Positions 1 to 8,862 are shown, counted from the first letter of the stretch. The stretch is DNA of 30,425 nucleotides from Nemertoderma westbladi (GCA_032718475.1 JAUCBJ010007402.1:64001-94425); one strand, 5' to 3'. Notes: a model not told the origin generated them from the letters alone. Numbers and translations are program-made.

Positions 1-782
1 GCGTCCAGTATCATAGCGCGCTGTAACTCATGGTGTTGCGGTATGATGATAGGATACCTAAAGTCAAGTGCAAAGTCGATGTTTTGGAGTCTGGACTTGT
101 GACAAAGTAAGCCCCGGTAAATAATCGGACTCCAAATCAAAATCGGTGAAGACTTAATCTGTTTACCTTGTTTGATCGCTGTGAACTCTCGTGCGAAATA
201 TCGCAATTGATAATGTCGAATGATATCAACTTCACAGTGTTCAATTTCCTTTAAGGTAAGTCTTCTAGGAAAGTCGCGTTTGCCTCTGGCATATTGTCTC
301 AATCGTTTGAGCCATGCTAACTTGCGGCACGCGTCAGTCCATGATCTAGTTAGGTTCACTATCCTGTCAACGTAAGTGTTAGTGACGTCATCGGGTAAGG
401 TGTAGTCGTAGTGTGGATACTTGTCTGGACTTGGTAGGCCCACGGGCCTTCCGGTAGGTTTGTCTGAGTCCCCAAGTACGTCAGTCTCTACGGTCTTACC
501 TTTGCCGTCCGCACCTAATATGTCGACTGGCAGTAATGGTTTCAACTCTACAGTGTCAGTGTGTTCCTGTGAGCCTGTAAGCTTCCTAACCTTAGTCACC
601 ACTTTACCTGTAGGTAAGTCAAGTACCTTCTTCGAGCGGAGTGTAATCCCTGTGGCCACACCTTTGTCGTCCAAAGAAGTCAAATTTGGTAAGTCTCTAA
701 AAGTCCGCTCCAATGGGTCTTCTAATGGAGTGTCTAGTAGACCGCTTTCGTCCTTCTGGGCTCCTCTCAGAGGCGCACCCAT
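1..782 (-). CDS. pol: BEL/Pao pol, pre-integrase linker and integrase N-terminus (partial)
   Basis: This frame is open from 830 to the left edge. The first ATG is at 782, and a TAG at 831-833 closes it upstream. The first ~150 residues are a low-similarity linker. Then comes the region that precedes integrase in BEL/Pao Pol (motif KLAWLKRLRQYARG, then RRLTLKEIEHCEVDIIRHYQ). The integrase zinc-binding start follows, with YPIIIPQHHELQRAMILDA at 1-57. The remaining zinc ligands and the DDE catalytic core are beyond the window. In typical BEL/Pao elements this is continuous with RNase H. Here it lies in another frame, 1.1 kb downstream of the RNase H frame, so it must be joined by splicing or frameshifting, translated separately, or be disconnected by an insertion. 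Whether ATG 782 is used is unknown. Confidence 0.7.
   Translation of the reverse strand, partial: MGAPLRGAQKDESGLLDTPLEDPLERTFRDLPNLTSLDDKGVATGITLRSKKVLDLPTGKVVTKVRKLTGSQEHTDTVELKPLLPVDILGADGKGKTVETDVLGDSDKPTGRPVGLPSPDKYPHYDYTLPDDVTNTYVDRIVNLTRSWTDACRKLAWLKRLRQYARGKRDFPRRLTLKEIEHCEVDIIRHYQLRYFAREFTAIKQGKQIKSSPILIWSPIIYRGLLCHKSRLQNIDFALDFRYPIIIPQHHELQRAMILD
433..452 (-). repeat. Dispersed 20-nt hairpin, copy A (covariant)
   Basis: Plus-strand ggtaggcccacgggccttcc. The stem aggcc/ggcct replaces aggct/agcct of the other copies: the T-A pair has become C-G, keeping the fold. It lies within the integrase-side frame. Confidence 0.7.
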
Positions 783-1926
783 GAGGTGGACGTGTTTCCA
801 CCACCCCGGGGGCCAGTCCGACTGACATTTCTATCAGTCGTTTCGACATAACCGGGCCGCAGGGTGGCCCGATGCTTCCCGGGTTCTGTTTTCGGTCCCC
901 CGATCACACCAGCACAGCTCGTCGAACCTGTAGCCAGATGGGCGGCTACTGTCAACTTACTGTGGCCTGACTGTACATTGAGCCAACTCAAAGTATAACA
1001 AAGAGTCAACCGGCAGGTGGACCAGTCGATAGCGATCGAGCACCAAGGTCGCCCTTGGGCCTAACCGACGGTCTTGTCCCACGTGGGCTTGCGCTACCCA
1101 ACATTGGAATTTTGACACGTTTTCACCTGTCTCGCCGGCAGTATTGAAAAGACAATACTGTCTGTAGCTCAAAAGCTACTGAACAAGTAACCACTTACCA
1201 GTTTACTGTACACGTGTACTCAACAGATGTTCACGAAATCAAGTACACAACGGTAAGCACAAAATCGAACACATACCATGCACACACAGATGACATAATC
1301 GGGTAAGGACAAAATCGGGGTCAAATCAGAGGGGACAAAATTGTATCGACTCATAAGAGCCGAGAGTACCTTATTTTGCCGACAGGGCAAAATAACTTTG
1401 TGTGCACAAAGTATGCTGGGGCGCAGTAGAGTATGGTCCTACTAATACCAGCGGCGTCTTGTCCAACTGGCAAGGGTTCCCATACCCACTCGCAGTGGCC
1501 ACACATACAATCACGTGTACTCACGTACCCACAGCAACAGAAAACTCAAGACCCGACGGTTTTTCCAATGCCACCAAAGACCAATCAGCTGAACATGGAG
1601 ACAATAACATATAGTATCAAAAAAACGGAACAGCTGACGGTCAATGGAACCATCCAAGCCCCAAGCAAACTGCCACTGATCGCCCACATACAAAACATAG
1701 TTCACGCCACATGAGCCACAAATCACGCCATGCCACCACCCCTACTGTGTACAGGACTGGCAGTACGGCAACATGCCGACTAGACGGAACCACGGCACCA
1801 TGTCGATTCATGGTTCGTTAGACACGAGGGCCTTCAGTGACTCCCTAGCACTATATTCACAATTTAACGTGCCCCTAGACCCTCACGAGTCCGCCGCCGC
1901 CTGTTCAGACCACCCCTTTAGAGACC
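783..1926. other. Spacer between RNase H frame and integrase frame
   Basis: No frame longer than about 90 codons and no recognisable protein is seen. It holds two adjacent hairpins: 1371-1395, a perfect 10-bp stem (ttattttgcc / ggcaaaataa) with a 5-nt loop, and 1396-1411, a 7-bp stem (ctttgtg / cacaaag). On the minus strand a good splice donor (AG|GTGAGG) overlaps the stop codon at its high end, with the exon ending at 1931. Several weak AG acceptors lie around 760-840. It could be an intron or a non-coding insertion. Confidence 0.5.
1371..1411. repeat. Two adjacent perfect hairpins
   Basis: The first stem is 1371-1380 with 1386-1395 (10 bp, loop gacag). The second is 1396-1402 with 1405-1411 (7 bp, loop tg). 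They are directly adjacent and lie in the non-coding spacer of the BEL element. Possible roles are an RNA structure or a terminator-like element; none is shown. Confidence 0.6.
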
Positions 1927-4900
1927 TCACCTCTTTGGGTAGTCTGGTGAAGCGTCTGGTGAACAGTCTGGTGAGACGTCTGGTGAGACATAGCGCGGAA
2001 CATCCGGCGAAATGTCCGGTCGTCGGTCCCAAAGTCTGTCTAGCGTAACTTCTGTCAGAAAGTCTGGTTCAAAGTCTGGTGGACAGTCGGTCGAGATGTC
2101 TGGTGAAAAGTCTGGTGAGACGTCCGGTAGACATTCTGTCGAGAGTTCCATCAAACAATCTGGCGAACAATCCGGAGAACAATCTGGTGTCGCTTCTGGT
2201 GAATAATCTGGCGAGTAATCTGGTGAACAATCCGGCGAAACGTCTGGTGAAATCTCCCGCGGAACATCCGGCGAAGGATTCATACAAGCGTCTGGTCGAG
2301 TGTCTGGCGAGACGTCTGGCGTAATGTCAGGTCTGGCGTCCAGGTCATCAGATTTCGTCCGTCCTTTTTTCCTCTTGACCTTGGCGTTGGCTTTCGCTTT
2401 AGACTTGACAACCTTGTCGAGTTTTATCTCGGCACCCTCTGGTATGGTGTTGGTTGTCGCGTCGAATAACGGTGGCCATTCGTCTGATGGTCGCTGTAGG
2501 AAATCGGGTCCTCTAAACCAAAAGGATTTATTGTCCGGTTTACAAAAGTCAAGTGGTTGCATCCCCCGTGACGCGATGTCAGCTGGGTTCAGCTTCCCTG
2601 GACAGTGACGCCAATCTTGTTTGAGCGACCGGTCTAGTATTTCAGCCCGTCTGTTGGCTACGAAAGTCTTGAACTCGAATGTTTCGTTGTTTATGTACCA
2701 AAGTACCAACGTCGCATCCGTCCAATATGTGACCTTCAAGTTAGCCTCCAGCTCGCGTTGAACTAGACTGACAATATTGGTGGATATCGTCCCGGCTTGC
2801 AGCTCCCCACGAGGTACAGTCATATACTTCAATGGCATTGTTCTAGCCCTTGAAGTAACGAGAGATACATCGTAGCTGTCCGATGTCACTTGTCGTCTAA
2901 GGTATAAGGTAACCCCCAATCCATCCTTGCTAGCGTCACTAAAGCTGTGAAGCTCTAAATCAGCAGGAAAGGTGGTTTGCAAAGGAAAGTATACCCTTGG
3001 TATGGTATAGTCTTGTAGGAACGTCAGTTGGGCTTCCCAGTCCCTCCATCGCTCAGCTAACTTTTCTGGGATGGGATCGTCCCATTCCAGTCCGGCTTGC
3101 CAAATGCTGCGGAGTATGATCCTGGCATGTAGGATCACTGGACTAATGAAACACAATGGGTCATACAATCGACTCATGGTCGATAAGCAAGTCCTCTTAG
3201 TGAGAGGTCTAGTCTGGTCGTTGGACCTTACACGTACCCTAAAATTGTCGGTGTTAGGGTCCCAACTAAGTCCTAATACTTTGGTCGTCGGCAGAGGTTC
3301 TAGGTCTAAGTCTAAATCACCTCCGCTACGATCCATCGGGTCAAATGAGTTCACCAGTTCGGGTTCGTTGGAAGCGAACTTCGTCAGGTGAAATCCGCCC
3401 TCAGCGAGACAATCCTGGAGTTGGTGTGCTACGGTTGTAGCGCGCTCCAAGGTGTCACAACTCTTGAGGCCGTCATCCACGTAGAAATCTCGTTCCACGG
3501 TCCGAACTACTTCTGGGTCAAATTGGTCTCGTCTGTCTAATGCTGTCTGCTTTAAGGCGTACATGGTGCAGTTGGGGCTGTCCCTGGCTCCGAAAACTCT
3601 TACCTGCATTTGGTAAGTTTCTGGCGGAAGTTGTAAGTTTCCGTCCGGATACCAAAGAAACCTCAAACTGTCCCTGTCCCGCTCCAAAGCCTTAACCTGG
3701 TGAAACATGGCCTCTACGTCACAGGTGAAAGCCACTTTGCGTTGTCTAAAACGCATTAGGACTCCCATGAGGTAATTATTCATATTCGGCCCGTCCATCA
3801 GTTCGCTATTCATAGACATCCCTTGGTAAAGCGCAGCGCAGTCGTTGACTACACGCACCTTGCCAGGTTTGTCCGGGTGTCGAACAAAATGATGTGGCAG
3901 GTAATATGTCTGGTCTGTAGTTACCTCAGGATTTAGCATCCTAATGGCGTATCCCTTTTGGAGATACGTCTGAAGTTGTGTATTGTATTGCATATGGGCC
4001 ATCTCGTCTCGCAACAATCGCTGCCTTATTGATTTGAGTCGCCTCAAAGCAAGCGGGTAATTGTTAACGAGCTTAGGTTGTCCATCGCGCCACAACATAC
4101 CAACCTCATAGTGGCCATTCGCGGTCTGGCGAATGGTATCTCTCATAATATTTAATGACCGTTTTTCCTGTTCTGACATAGCGGTCTCGTAACTACCGGG
4201 TTCTGCTGAGTCCTGTTCCAACCATTGAATGGTCCGTTCAGTCAGCAGTCGGTCAAGCGCTGCTTGCACTGCGCCATGGTCCTCGTCCACGTCTTCGTCC
4301 GCTGCGGTGGCTAGTGTCAATGTGTCTGGTAGGCTCGCAAGCCTTCCGGTGTCACTAGTCGGCGTCGAATTGTCGTGCGGCGGTTTGACAACTTCTTGAT
4401 CTATCGGTAGGCTCGCAAGCCTTCCAAGATCAACGACCGGTGTCGAAGCCTGGTGGGTGGGGTCAATGACCTTCGGATTTTTCGGTAGGCTCGCAAGCCT
4501 TCCAAAATCCTCGTTCATCGAGTCATCCACAGCAACAACCCTCAGGTCTTCAGTAGTCAATACAACCTGGTCTACTGCAAGTAGTTGTAAGTCAGAGGTC
4601 CGTATGGTCATGTCCAGATCGGTTACGTCAGTATCGGTGGCGTCTGCGTTAGTGACGCAAGTCTGTCGTAGTGCCGTCCGTACAATTGGACCACAGGAGT
4701 GTGAAGGAGAATTATCTATCGTGTTAGTCAATAAACTACACGTACTCAAAACGTCGTCCTCCTGGTCACTTACCTCTAGTGAACGTATTGGTGCTCTAGT
4801 ATACCAACCTATGGGAGTTCTACATGCGTAGGGGTTGCCCGCTGTAATGACAGATGGGCGTGTCTCCCATACCTGATGTAAGTTAAACTGGTCTGTCCCA

Positions 4901-6729
4901 ATTAACATCGCAATGGAACGATAATTGACAGGACATTCCGGTATTCCAAGGTGTCGGAAATACTTACGATCTTCCGGTGATTGCTCTGGCACAGGGCCGA
5001 GCAAGTTACTAAAGTCCTTCGTAGCTGCAAAGGTCAAATTTCTTACCGGAAGTAATGAGCGCTCCTCCTTGCTGTGTTCCGCTTTGGAAAGAAGAGTGTC
5101 TAAAGTTAGTTTTACTCTCGTCACAGGAATCGCTCTCTTACCATGCATGCTGCTTACAGTATACTGAGCAGTCTTACCTTGACTCAAGTCCGTAACTACG
5201 TCGGCTACTTGTTCGTCGACATAGCTATGCGATGACGCAGAGTCTATGATGGCGTATATACGCTTGCTCCCTCGGGTTCCGGTAATCTTTATAGGAATCA
5301 CGCTAAACCCTTTCAATTGGTTCTGTGTGAGGAGCGTTATCGATGGCTGTTCCTCACCTGCATGCACGTAGAAAGTGTCGTCTTCCTCCTCGTCCTCGTC
5401 CGATGATCCTGACTGATCCATACAGTCGGTATAAAAGGTACGGATCTCGCGCGGCGCACGCTCCTTATAAAGCGCTTCGCATCTAGCCGCTTTATCGGGA
5501 TGCTCTCGTCGAAAGCGTCTGGTCGGAGTATGACTGGTTGTGTGAAGCAACGCGTCATGGTTACGTCCACACAGAGAACATGTATCGTCGCTCGGGCAAT
5601 CCTTCCGGACGTGTCCTGGCTTCATACATCTCCAACAGGAATCTAGAGATCGGATTTGGAGTCTCCTTTCCTCGATCCCTAACTCTTTAAAAGCGCGACA
5701 TCCACGTAGTTTATGTCCGCTATGGTTTCTGCCGTTCCGCTCGCAGTATGAGCATCCCACAAAGTCCGCCGGCAACTGTTGTCGTGGCTGCGTGGTGCCG
5801 ATAGGCGTCAGAACTTTAGAAGTCTCAGTAGGGGTGGCGTAAGTAACGGCCTTCGCGTTCGTCGGAAATGGTTTAGTCCGATTCGGCGCAGAAACAGTTA
5901 TCCCTTCCGCCGCGATATGGTGATCGGTATAGTTCGATCGAGTCTCGATCACGGCCTCCCGTGAAATAAGTTGATAGACATCGGTGAGTTTTAATAACCC
6001 TCCGGCCTCTTCGCGCTGGTACTCGATGCGTCGCCATTCTCTTCGTAGTCGATGGTGAAGTCGACCGATTATTCGAATGAGAACCGTCGGTGCGTTAGCG
6101 TACTCGAGTTGTCCAATGGACCGTAAAGTCCCTATAGCGTTCTTTATTTCGTCCGCGAGTCGTAAAAGGTCGATCAGTCTCGAAATGTTGCCTCCTCTGC
6201 AGAGGTCTTCAATGATGGATTTAGCCATGGCGACATTACCGCCGTAAATTGAATACAAACGGTCGTACGCCAATTCAAAGGCATCGGGAACACCAATAAA
6301 GGTTTCCGCTAATCGTTTCGGCTCACCAGACAGAACTTGGAGCAAGTAGTTAAACTTCTCCGTCGAGGTGAAAGCACACTTAGCGATCTGGGACTCTACG
6401 TAGTCTACCAGTGTGTGCCAGTGTTTCGCGTTGCCAGAGAACTTCGGCGGTTGCTGTGCCGGTAATCCGTGTCTAGCCGCGAATTTCGCAATCTCGCTAA
6501 CTAAATCCAACTGTCCGCGTCCCTGTTCGGCGGCGTCGTCCAGTCGTTCCCTTCCGCGCGTTGTTCGTCGGTAGGAATTATTAACGGGATCTTCTTCTCG
6601 ATGTGTCGGAGTCCGTCTAGTCTCCTGTTCCCTCCTCGGTGGTCGATGTTGTCTAGGTTGTTCCAACTCCACGCTGGTTCGTGATCGATCCGACGGTTGC
6701 GCTTCGAGTCGCTCTTCTATCTGAGCTAG
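1927..6729 (-). CDS. pol: BEL/Pao readthrough Pol: nucleocapsid, protease, RT, RNase H
   Basis: In frame with Gag after the UGA at 6730-6732, and open to a TGA at 1927-1929. Residue counts are from 6672. About 40-190 is the DUF1759-type capsid-like region (KFSGNAKHWHTL). About 305-375 are zinc knuckles (CSYC..., then CWRCMKPGHVRKDC and CSLC...H). About 474 is a protease active site read as DSASS, not the usual D-S/T-G. About 900-1080 is RT, with motif A TCDVEAMFHQV and FYVDDG near 1061. About 1241-1360 is RNase H, with acidic residues in SFSDASKDG, PRGELQA, YWTDA and NPADIASRG. From 1444 on is a Ser-Pro-Asp repeat tail. The first in-frame ATG is at 6228, inside the conserved DUF1759 region, so independent initiation would truncate it; readthrough or splicing is expected. 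The integrase is absent from this frame. Confidence 0.9.
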   Translation of the reverse strand, partial: LAQIEERLEAQPSDRSRTSVELEQPRQHRPPRREQETRRTPTHREEDPVNNSYRRTTRGRERLDDAAEQGRGQLDLVSEIAKFAARHGLPAQQPPKFSGNAKHWHTLVDYVESQIAKCAFTSTEKFNYLLQVLSGEPKRLAETFIGVPDAFELAYDRLYSIYGGNVAMAKSIIEDLCRGGNISRLIDLLRLADEIKNAIGTLRSIGQLEYANAPTVLIRIIGRLHHRLRREWRRIEYQREEAGGLLKLTDVYQLISREAVIETRSNYTDHHIAAEGITVSAPNRTKPFPTNAKAVTYATPTETSKVLTPIGTTQPRQQLPADFVGCSYCERNGRNHSGHKLRGCRAFKELGIEERRLQIRSLDSCWRCMKPGHVRKDCPSDDTCSLCGRNHDALLHTTSHTPTRRFRREHPDKAARCEALYKERAPREIRTFYTDCMDQSGSSDEDEEEDDTFYVHAGEEQPSITLLTQNQLKGFSVIPIKITGTRGSKRIYAIIDSASSHSYVDEQVADVVTDLSQGKTAQYTVSSMHGKRAIPVTRVKLTLDTLLSKAEHSKEERSLLPVRNLTFAATKDFSNLLGPVPEQSPEDRKYFRHLGIPECPVNYRSIAMLIGTDQFNLHQVWETRPSVITAGNPYACRTPIGWYTRAPIRSLEVSDQEDDVLSTCSLLTNTIDNSPSHSCGPIVRTALRQTCVTNADATDTDVTDLDMTIRTSDLQLLAVDQVVLTTEDLRVVAVDDSMNEDFGRLASLPKNPKVIDPTHQASTPVVDLGRLASLPIDQEVVKPPHDNSTPTSDTGRLASLPDTLTLATAADEDVDEDHGAVQAALDRLLTERTIQWLEQDSAEPGSYETAMSEQEKRSLNIMRDTIRQTANGHYEVGMLWRDGQPKLVNNYPLALRRLKSIRQRLLRDEMAHMQYNTQLQTYLQKGYAIRMLNPEVTTDQTYYLPHHFVRHPDKPGKVRVVNDCAALYQGMSMNSELMDGPNMNNYLMGVLMRFRQRKVAFTCDVEAMFHQVKALERDRDSLRFLWYPDGNLQLPPETYQMQVRVFGARDSPNCTMYALKQTALDRRDQFDPEVVRTVERDFYVDDGLKSCDTLERATTVAHQLQDCLAEGGFHLTKFASNEPELVNSFDPMDRSGGDLDLDLEPLPTTKVLGLSWDPNTDNFRVRVRSNDQTRPLTKRTCLSTMSRLYDPLCFISPVILHARIILRSIWQAGLEWDDPIPEKLAERWRDWEAQLTFLQDYTIPRVYFPLQTTFPADLELHSFSDASKDGLGVTLYLRRQVTSDSYDVSLVTSRARTMPLKYMTVPRGELQAGTISTNIVSLVQRELEANLKVTYWTDATLVLWYINNETFEFKTFVANRRAEILDRSLKQDWRHCPGKLNPADIASRGMQPLDFCKPDNKSFWFRGPDFLQRPSDEWPPLFDATTNTIPEGAEIKLDKVVKSKAKANAKVKRKKGRTKSDDLDARPDITPDVSPDTRPDACMNPSPDVPREISPDVSPDCSPDYSPDYSPEATPDCSPDCSPDCLMELSTECLPDVSPDFSPDISTDCPPDFEPDFLTEVTLDRLWDRRPDISPDVPRYVSPDVSPDCSPDASPDYPKR
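1930..2345 (-). repeat. 12-bp tandem repeats coding for a Ser-Pro-Asp tail
   Basis: About thirty degenerate 12-bp units (plus-strand sense near tctggtgaacag) encode SPDV/SPDC/SPDY tetrapeptides at the end of the RNase H frame. They occupy the RNase H to integrase linker, which in typical BEL/Pao proteins is short and not repetitive. Because the unit is a multiple of three, opposite-strand frames also stay open here. Confidence 0.85.
4328..4503 (-). repeat. Hairpin copies B, C, D at exact 78-bp spacing
   Basis: Three identical copies of ggtaggctcgcaagccttcc at 4328-4347, 4406-4425 and 4484-4503 read as GRLASLP in the Pol frame. The 78-bp (26-codon) unit between them is diverged, with pieces such as STP and D shared, while the 20-mer is unchanged. 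The hairpin core is therefore much better kept than the rest of the tandem unit. The position is between protease and RT, a linker region. Confidence 0.9.
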
Positions 6730-6732
6730 TCA
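6726..6732 (-). promoter_or_regulatory. Stop codon in UGA-CUAG readthrough context
   Basis: The minus strand reads GAC TGA CTA GCT, so the Gag stop is followed by CUAG. UGA-CUAG is the established strong readthrough context in animal mRNAs, and UGA-CUA is used by several RNA viruses. The same frame stays open for 1600 codons after it and contains the protease and RT. Use of the signal is inferred. Confidence 0.75.
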
Positions 6733-8862
6733 GTCCGCTACAGGTCGCATTATTTCGGCGAGTCTGTTGGTGCTGATCGCTTCCGCTGGTTGCAACGTGG
6801 GTTTCTGTTGGGGTGTTTCTCGAGGTGGATTGTCGATGTATGGGTTCGTCGATCGTTCCTCCTGTTTGTAATCCGCTGCCGCTGCCGCTCCAGTACGGAA
6901 TATTTCCCGTTCCGTCGACTCCGAGTCACTAGATGAGTCGCTGTCGTCCGGATAAGGTGGTTGGCGGGTTCGCGTCCGGCGTATTATCCTTGGTCGAGTT
7001 CGTTGTGATCTGGGATCTACGGCTCTCCGTTGTTCGGCAGGCTCGCAAGCCTTCCACGAAGTCGTAGGTCTCGTTAAACATTGGGTGAGAGGTCTAGTAA
7101 AAACATCGGAGTTAAGCTCTACTGTAGGTTTATAAATGACTGGGTTTGCGCAGCACGTTACAGGTTTAACTTGTAATGGTTTACTCACCTGTTTTACTGT
7201 CATAAACGCAGGTTCGTCTCTCTCTACAAGTAAACTACGGCTTACAGTAGGTGGACTACTTATCTTACCTGCTAAAATTGGCGATGAAGTCGCCCTAGGT
7301 TGCGGTATTTCCGTCACAACAAACCTGTTGCCTTGCGTCGAACGCACAGGCGTTATTTCCTTAGGTTTCGTAACAAAGACCGGTTTTATCGGAGTCGTGG
7401 GTTTGAGCATAGGAATAACTTGGGGAAAACGTTTACAGTAATCCTCGACGAACTCCTCTCCTCGATCTATCGCTCCCACGCTTCCTTCCTCGATCCGCTT
7501 CTGTATTCCGCGATATCGAGCTTCCATACGATCCAGGGCAGACAAGTCGTGTCCAGTTCGCGATCTTATAGATCTATCTCTCGCGTCGAGTTCGAGGTCC
7601 GCTTGCGCGTTCGCTGTCTCGCGCGATCTATGATTCAATTCGAACTGTAGTTGCATCTCCCTTTCGCATCGATCTGCGTCCTGTTGTTGTGCCGCTAATT
7701 CCGCTTCCTGTATAGCTAATCGAGCGTTTATTTGCCGCGCCTCCAACTTGGCACGAGCGTCGGATGCTGCTTTCTTCCGTGCTAACTCGTCAGCTGCCGC
7801 CTGTCGTGCTAACTCGTCGGCTGCTGCCGCCGCGGCCGCTTCTCGCGCTAAGTCCTCCTCCAGTCTCCGCATCTCTGATGCTTCGAACTCAGCCTGTGCT
7901 TGAAGTTTCGCAAGTTGCGCTACGTCCTCTCTGCGCTGTTTTTCTCCTTCGATGGCGATCTGTGCCATCTGTAGTTGCGCTTCTTCCTCGGCGACTTGTT
8001 GTCGGCGTGCAACCTCCTGTTGTTGTCGAGTAATTCCAGACGCTGTTCTACTAACGTCGCCAACGTTGCCAACGTCGCTCCGTACGCTAACGAACGATCT
8101 ATCCAGTGGTGGATATTGGTAGGCTCGCGAGCCTTCCGTAGTGAGAACTTCCGTCATCCCTCGCGGTTCGACTTCCGGTTCGTCGATCGGTACGCCGCAT
8201 CTACGAAGAAAATTGGTCAGCGTTTCCAACCTTCCGTCCAGGCAGTAGAGTTCTTCTTCCTCTTCGGGTTGTAACAACGCGTCCGAAACTGACTCACCTA
8301 GCAGTTGGTCGAACTGCTCCTGTTGAGCCAATCTTATCACCGACTTAAACTGGATAAGGCTTTCTCTCGCACTTACCAATTTATCTACTATCTTTACCTG
8401 AGTAAAGTTGTCGCCACGCAACTCTGCAAGTTCGTGTAAACCTTTAAGTTTATCCACGGAGGCATGTACCCTACTTTCTATCCTTACCTGTAAGGTGTAG
8501 AACTCGTATCTCGACATCGGGGCGGTTAACTCGCGTAAAACGCGAAAACCTTCTCCGAGGTTCCGAGTAATCTGGGCCATGTGTCCTCCTATACTTCTAA
8601 TAACGTTCTCCTGGCTTCCAGTCGAACTTACCATGTCCGGTTCCCGTGATCTAGTCTGCGGGACGGTAAGGAAATCTTCGATCCTGCCGTCGCCACGCGT
8701 TGCGGCTTCCGGTATTTCCGTTCGGGGTACCGGCGACGCAAGCGGTGTGACATCGGTGGAATCTCGGGTTCTCCTTCTCGGTTCGTCTACTGTCGATCTG
8801 TCCGGGTCGCACGAGTCATAGTCGGTAGGTGGGTATCTCGTCGAATGGGGTGTGTCACTCAT
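6730..8862 (-). CDS. gag: BEL/Pao Gag-like protein (710 aa)
   Basis: Starts at ATG 8862 and ends at the UGA at 6730-6732, in frame with the following Pol. The N-terminus is polar and disordered-looking. A helical region follows at about 100-230. A long coiled coil, rich in Gln, Glu, Ala and Arg with Ala runs, spans roughly residues 277-407 (begins QQQEVARRQQVAEEEAQLQ). The C-terminal third is basic and Pro/Ser-rich with a Ser-Asp cluster (DDSDSSSDSES). There is no zinc knuckle; those lie after the UGA, so knuckle-containing product would need readthrough. Coiled-coil N-terminal domains occur in BEL/Pao Gags, but I recognise this protein mainly by position. It carries two copies of the 20-nt hairpin (7036-7055, 8118-8137) in two different phases. 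Confidence 0.75.
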   Translation of the reverse strand: MSDTPHSTRYPPTDYDSCDPDRSTVDEPRRRTRDSTDVTPLASPVPRTEIPEAATRGDGRIEDFLTVPQTRSREPDMVSSTGSQENVIRSIGGHMAQITRNLGEGFRVLRELTAPMSRYEFYTLQVRIESRVHASVDKLKGLHELAELRGDNFTQVKIVDKLVSARESLIQFKSVIRLAQQEQFDQLLGESVSDALLQPEEEEELYCLDGRLETLTNFLRRCGVPIDEPEVEPRGMTEVLTTEGSRAYQYPPLDRSFVSVRSDVGNVGDVSRTASGITRQQQEVARRQQVAEEEAQLQMAQIAIEGEKQRREDVAQLAKLQAQAEFEASEMRRLEEDLAREAAAAAAADELARQAAADELARKKAASDARAKLEARQINARLAIQEAELAAQQQDADRCEREMQLQFELNHRSRETANAQADLELDARDRSIRSRTGHDLSALDRMEARYRGIQKRIEEGSVGAIDRGEEFVEDYCKRFPQVIPMLKPTTPIKPVFVTKPKEITPVRSTQGNRFVVTEIPQPRATSSPILAGKISSPPTVSRSLLVERDEPAFMTVKQVSKPLQVKPVTCCANPVIYKPTVELNSDVFTRPLTQCLTRPTTSWKACEPAEQRRAVDPRSQRTRPRIIRRTRTRQPPYPDDSDSSSDSESTEREIFRTGAAAAADYKQEERSTNPYIDNPPRETPQQKPTLQPAEAISTNRLAEIMRPVAD
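7036..7055 (-). repeat. Dispersed 20-nt hairpin, copy E
   Basis: Plus-strand ggcaggctcgcaagccttcc, one base different from the B-D copies. It lies in the Gag frame but in another phase, where it reads WKACEPA instead of GRLASLP. Confidence 0.85.
8118..8137 (-). repeat. Dispersed 20-nt hairpin, copy F
   Basis: Plus-strand ggtaggctcgcgagccttcc. The inner 14 bases aggctcgcgagcct are a perfect palindrome. It is read in the third phase of the Gag frame as EGSRAY. Confidence 0.85.
8392..8495. repeat. Three short inverted repeats in the Gag coding region
   Basis: 8392-8407 (CTTTAC/GTAAAG), 8437-8452 (TAAAC/GTTTA) and 8482-8495 (CCTTAC/GTAAGG) are perfect short stems within 104 bases of the Gag coding sequence. 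They could fold in the element RNA; short AT-rich stems may also arise by chance. Confidence 0.45.

Noticed and set aside
6670-6672. GTG as a start codon for the Pol frame
   Set aside because: Non-ATG initiation here is unsupported; the frame is continuous with Gag through UGA-CUAG.
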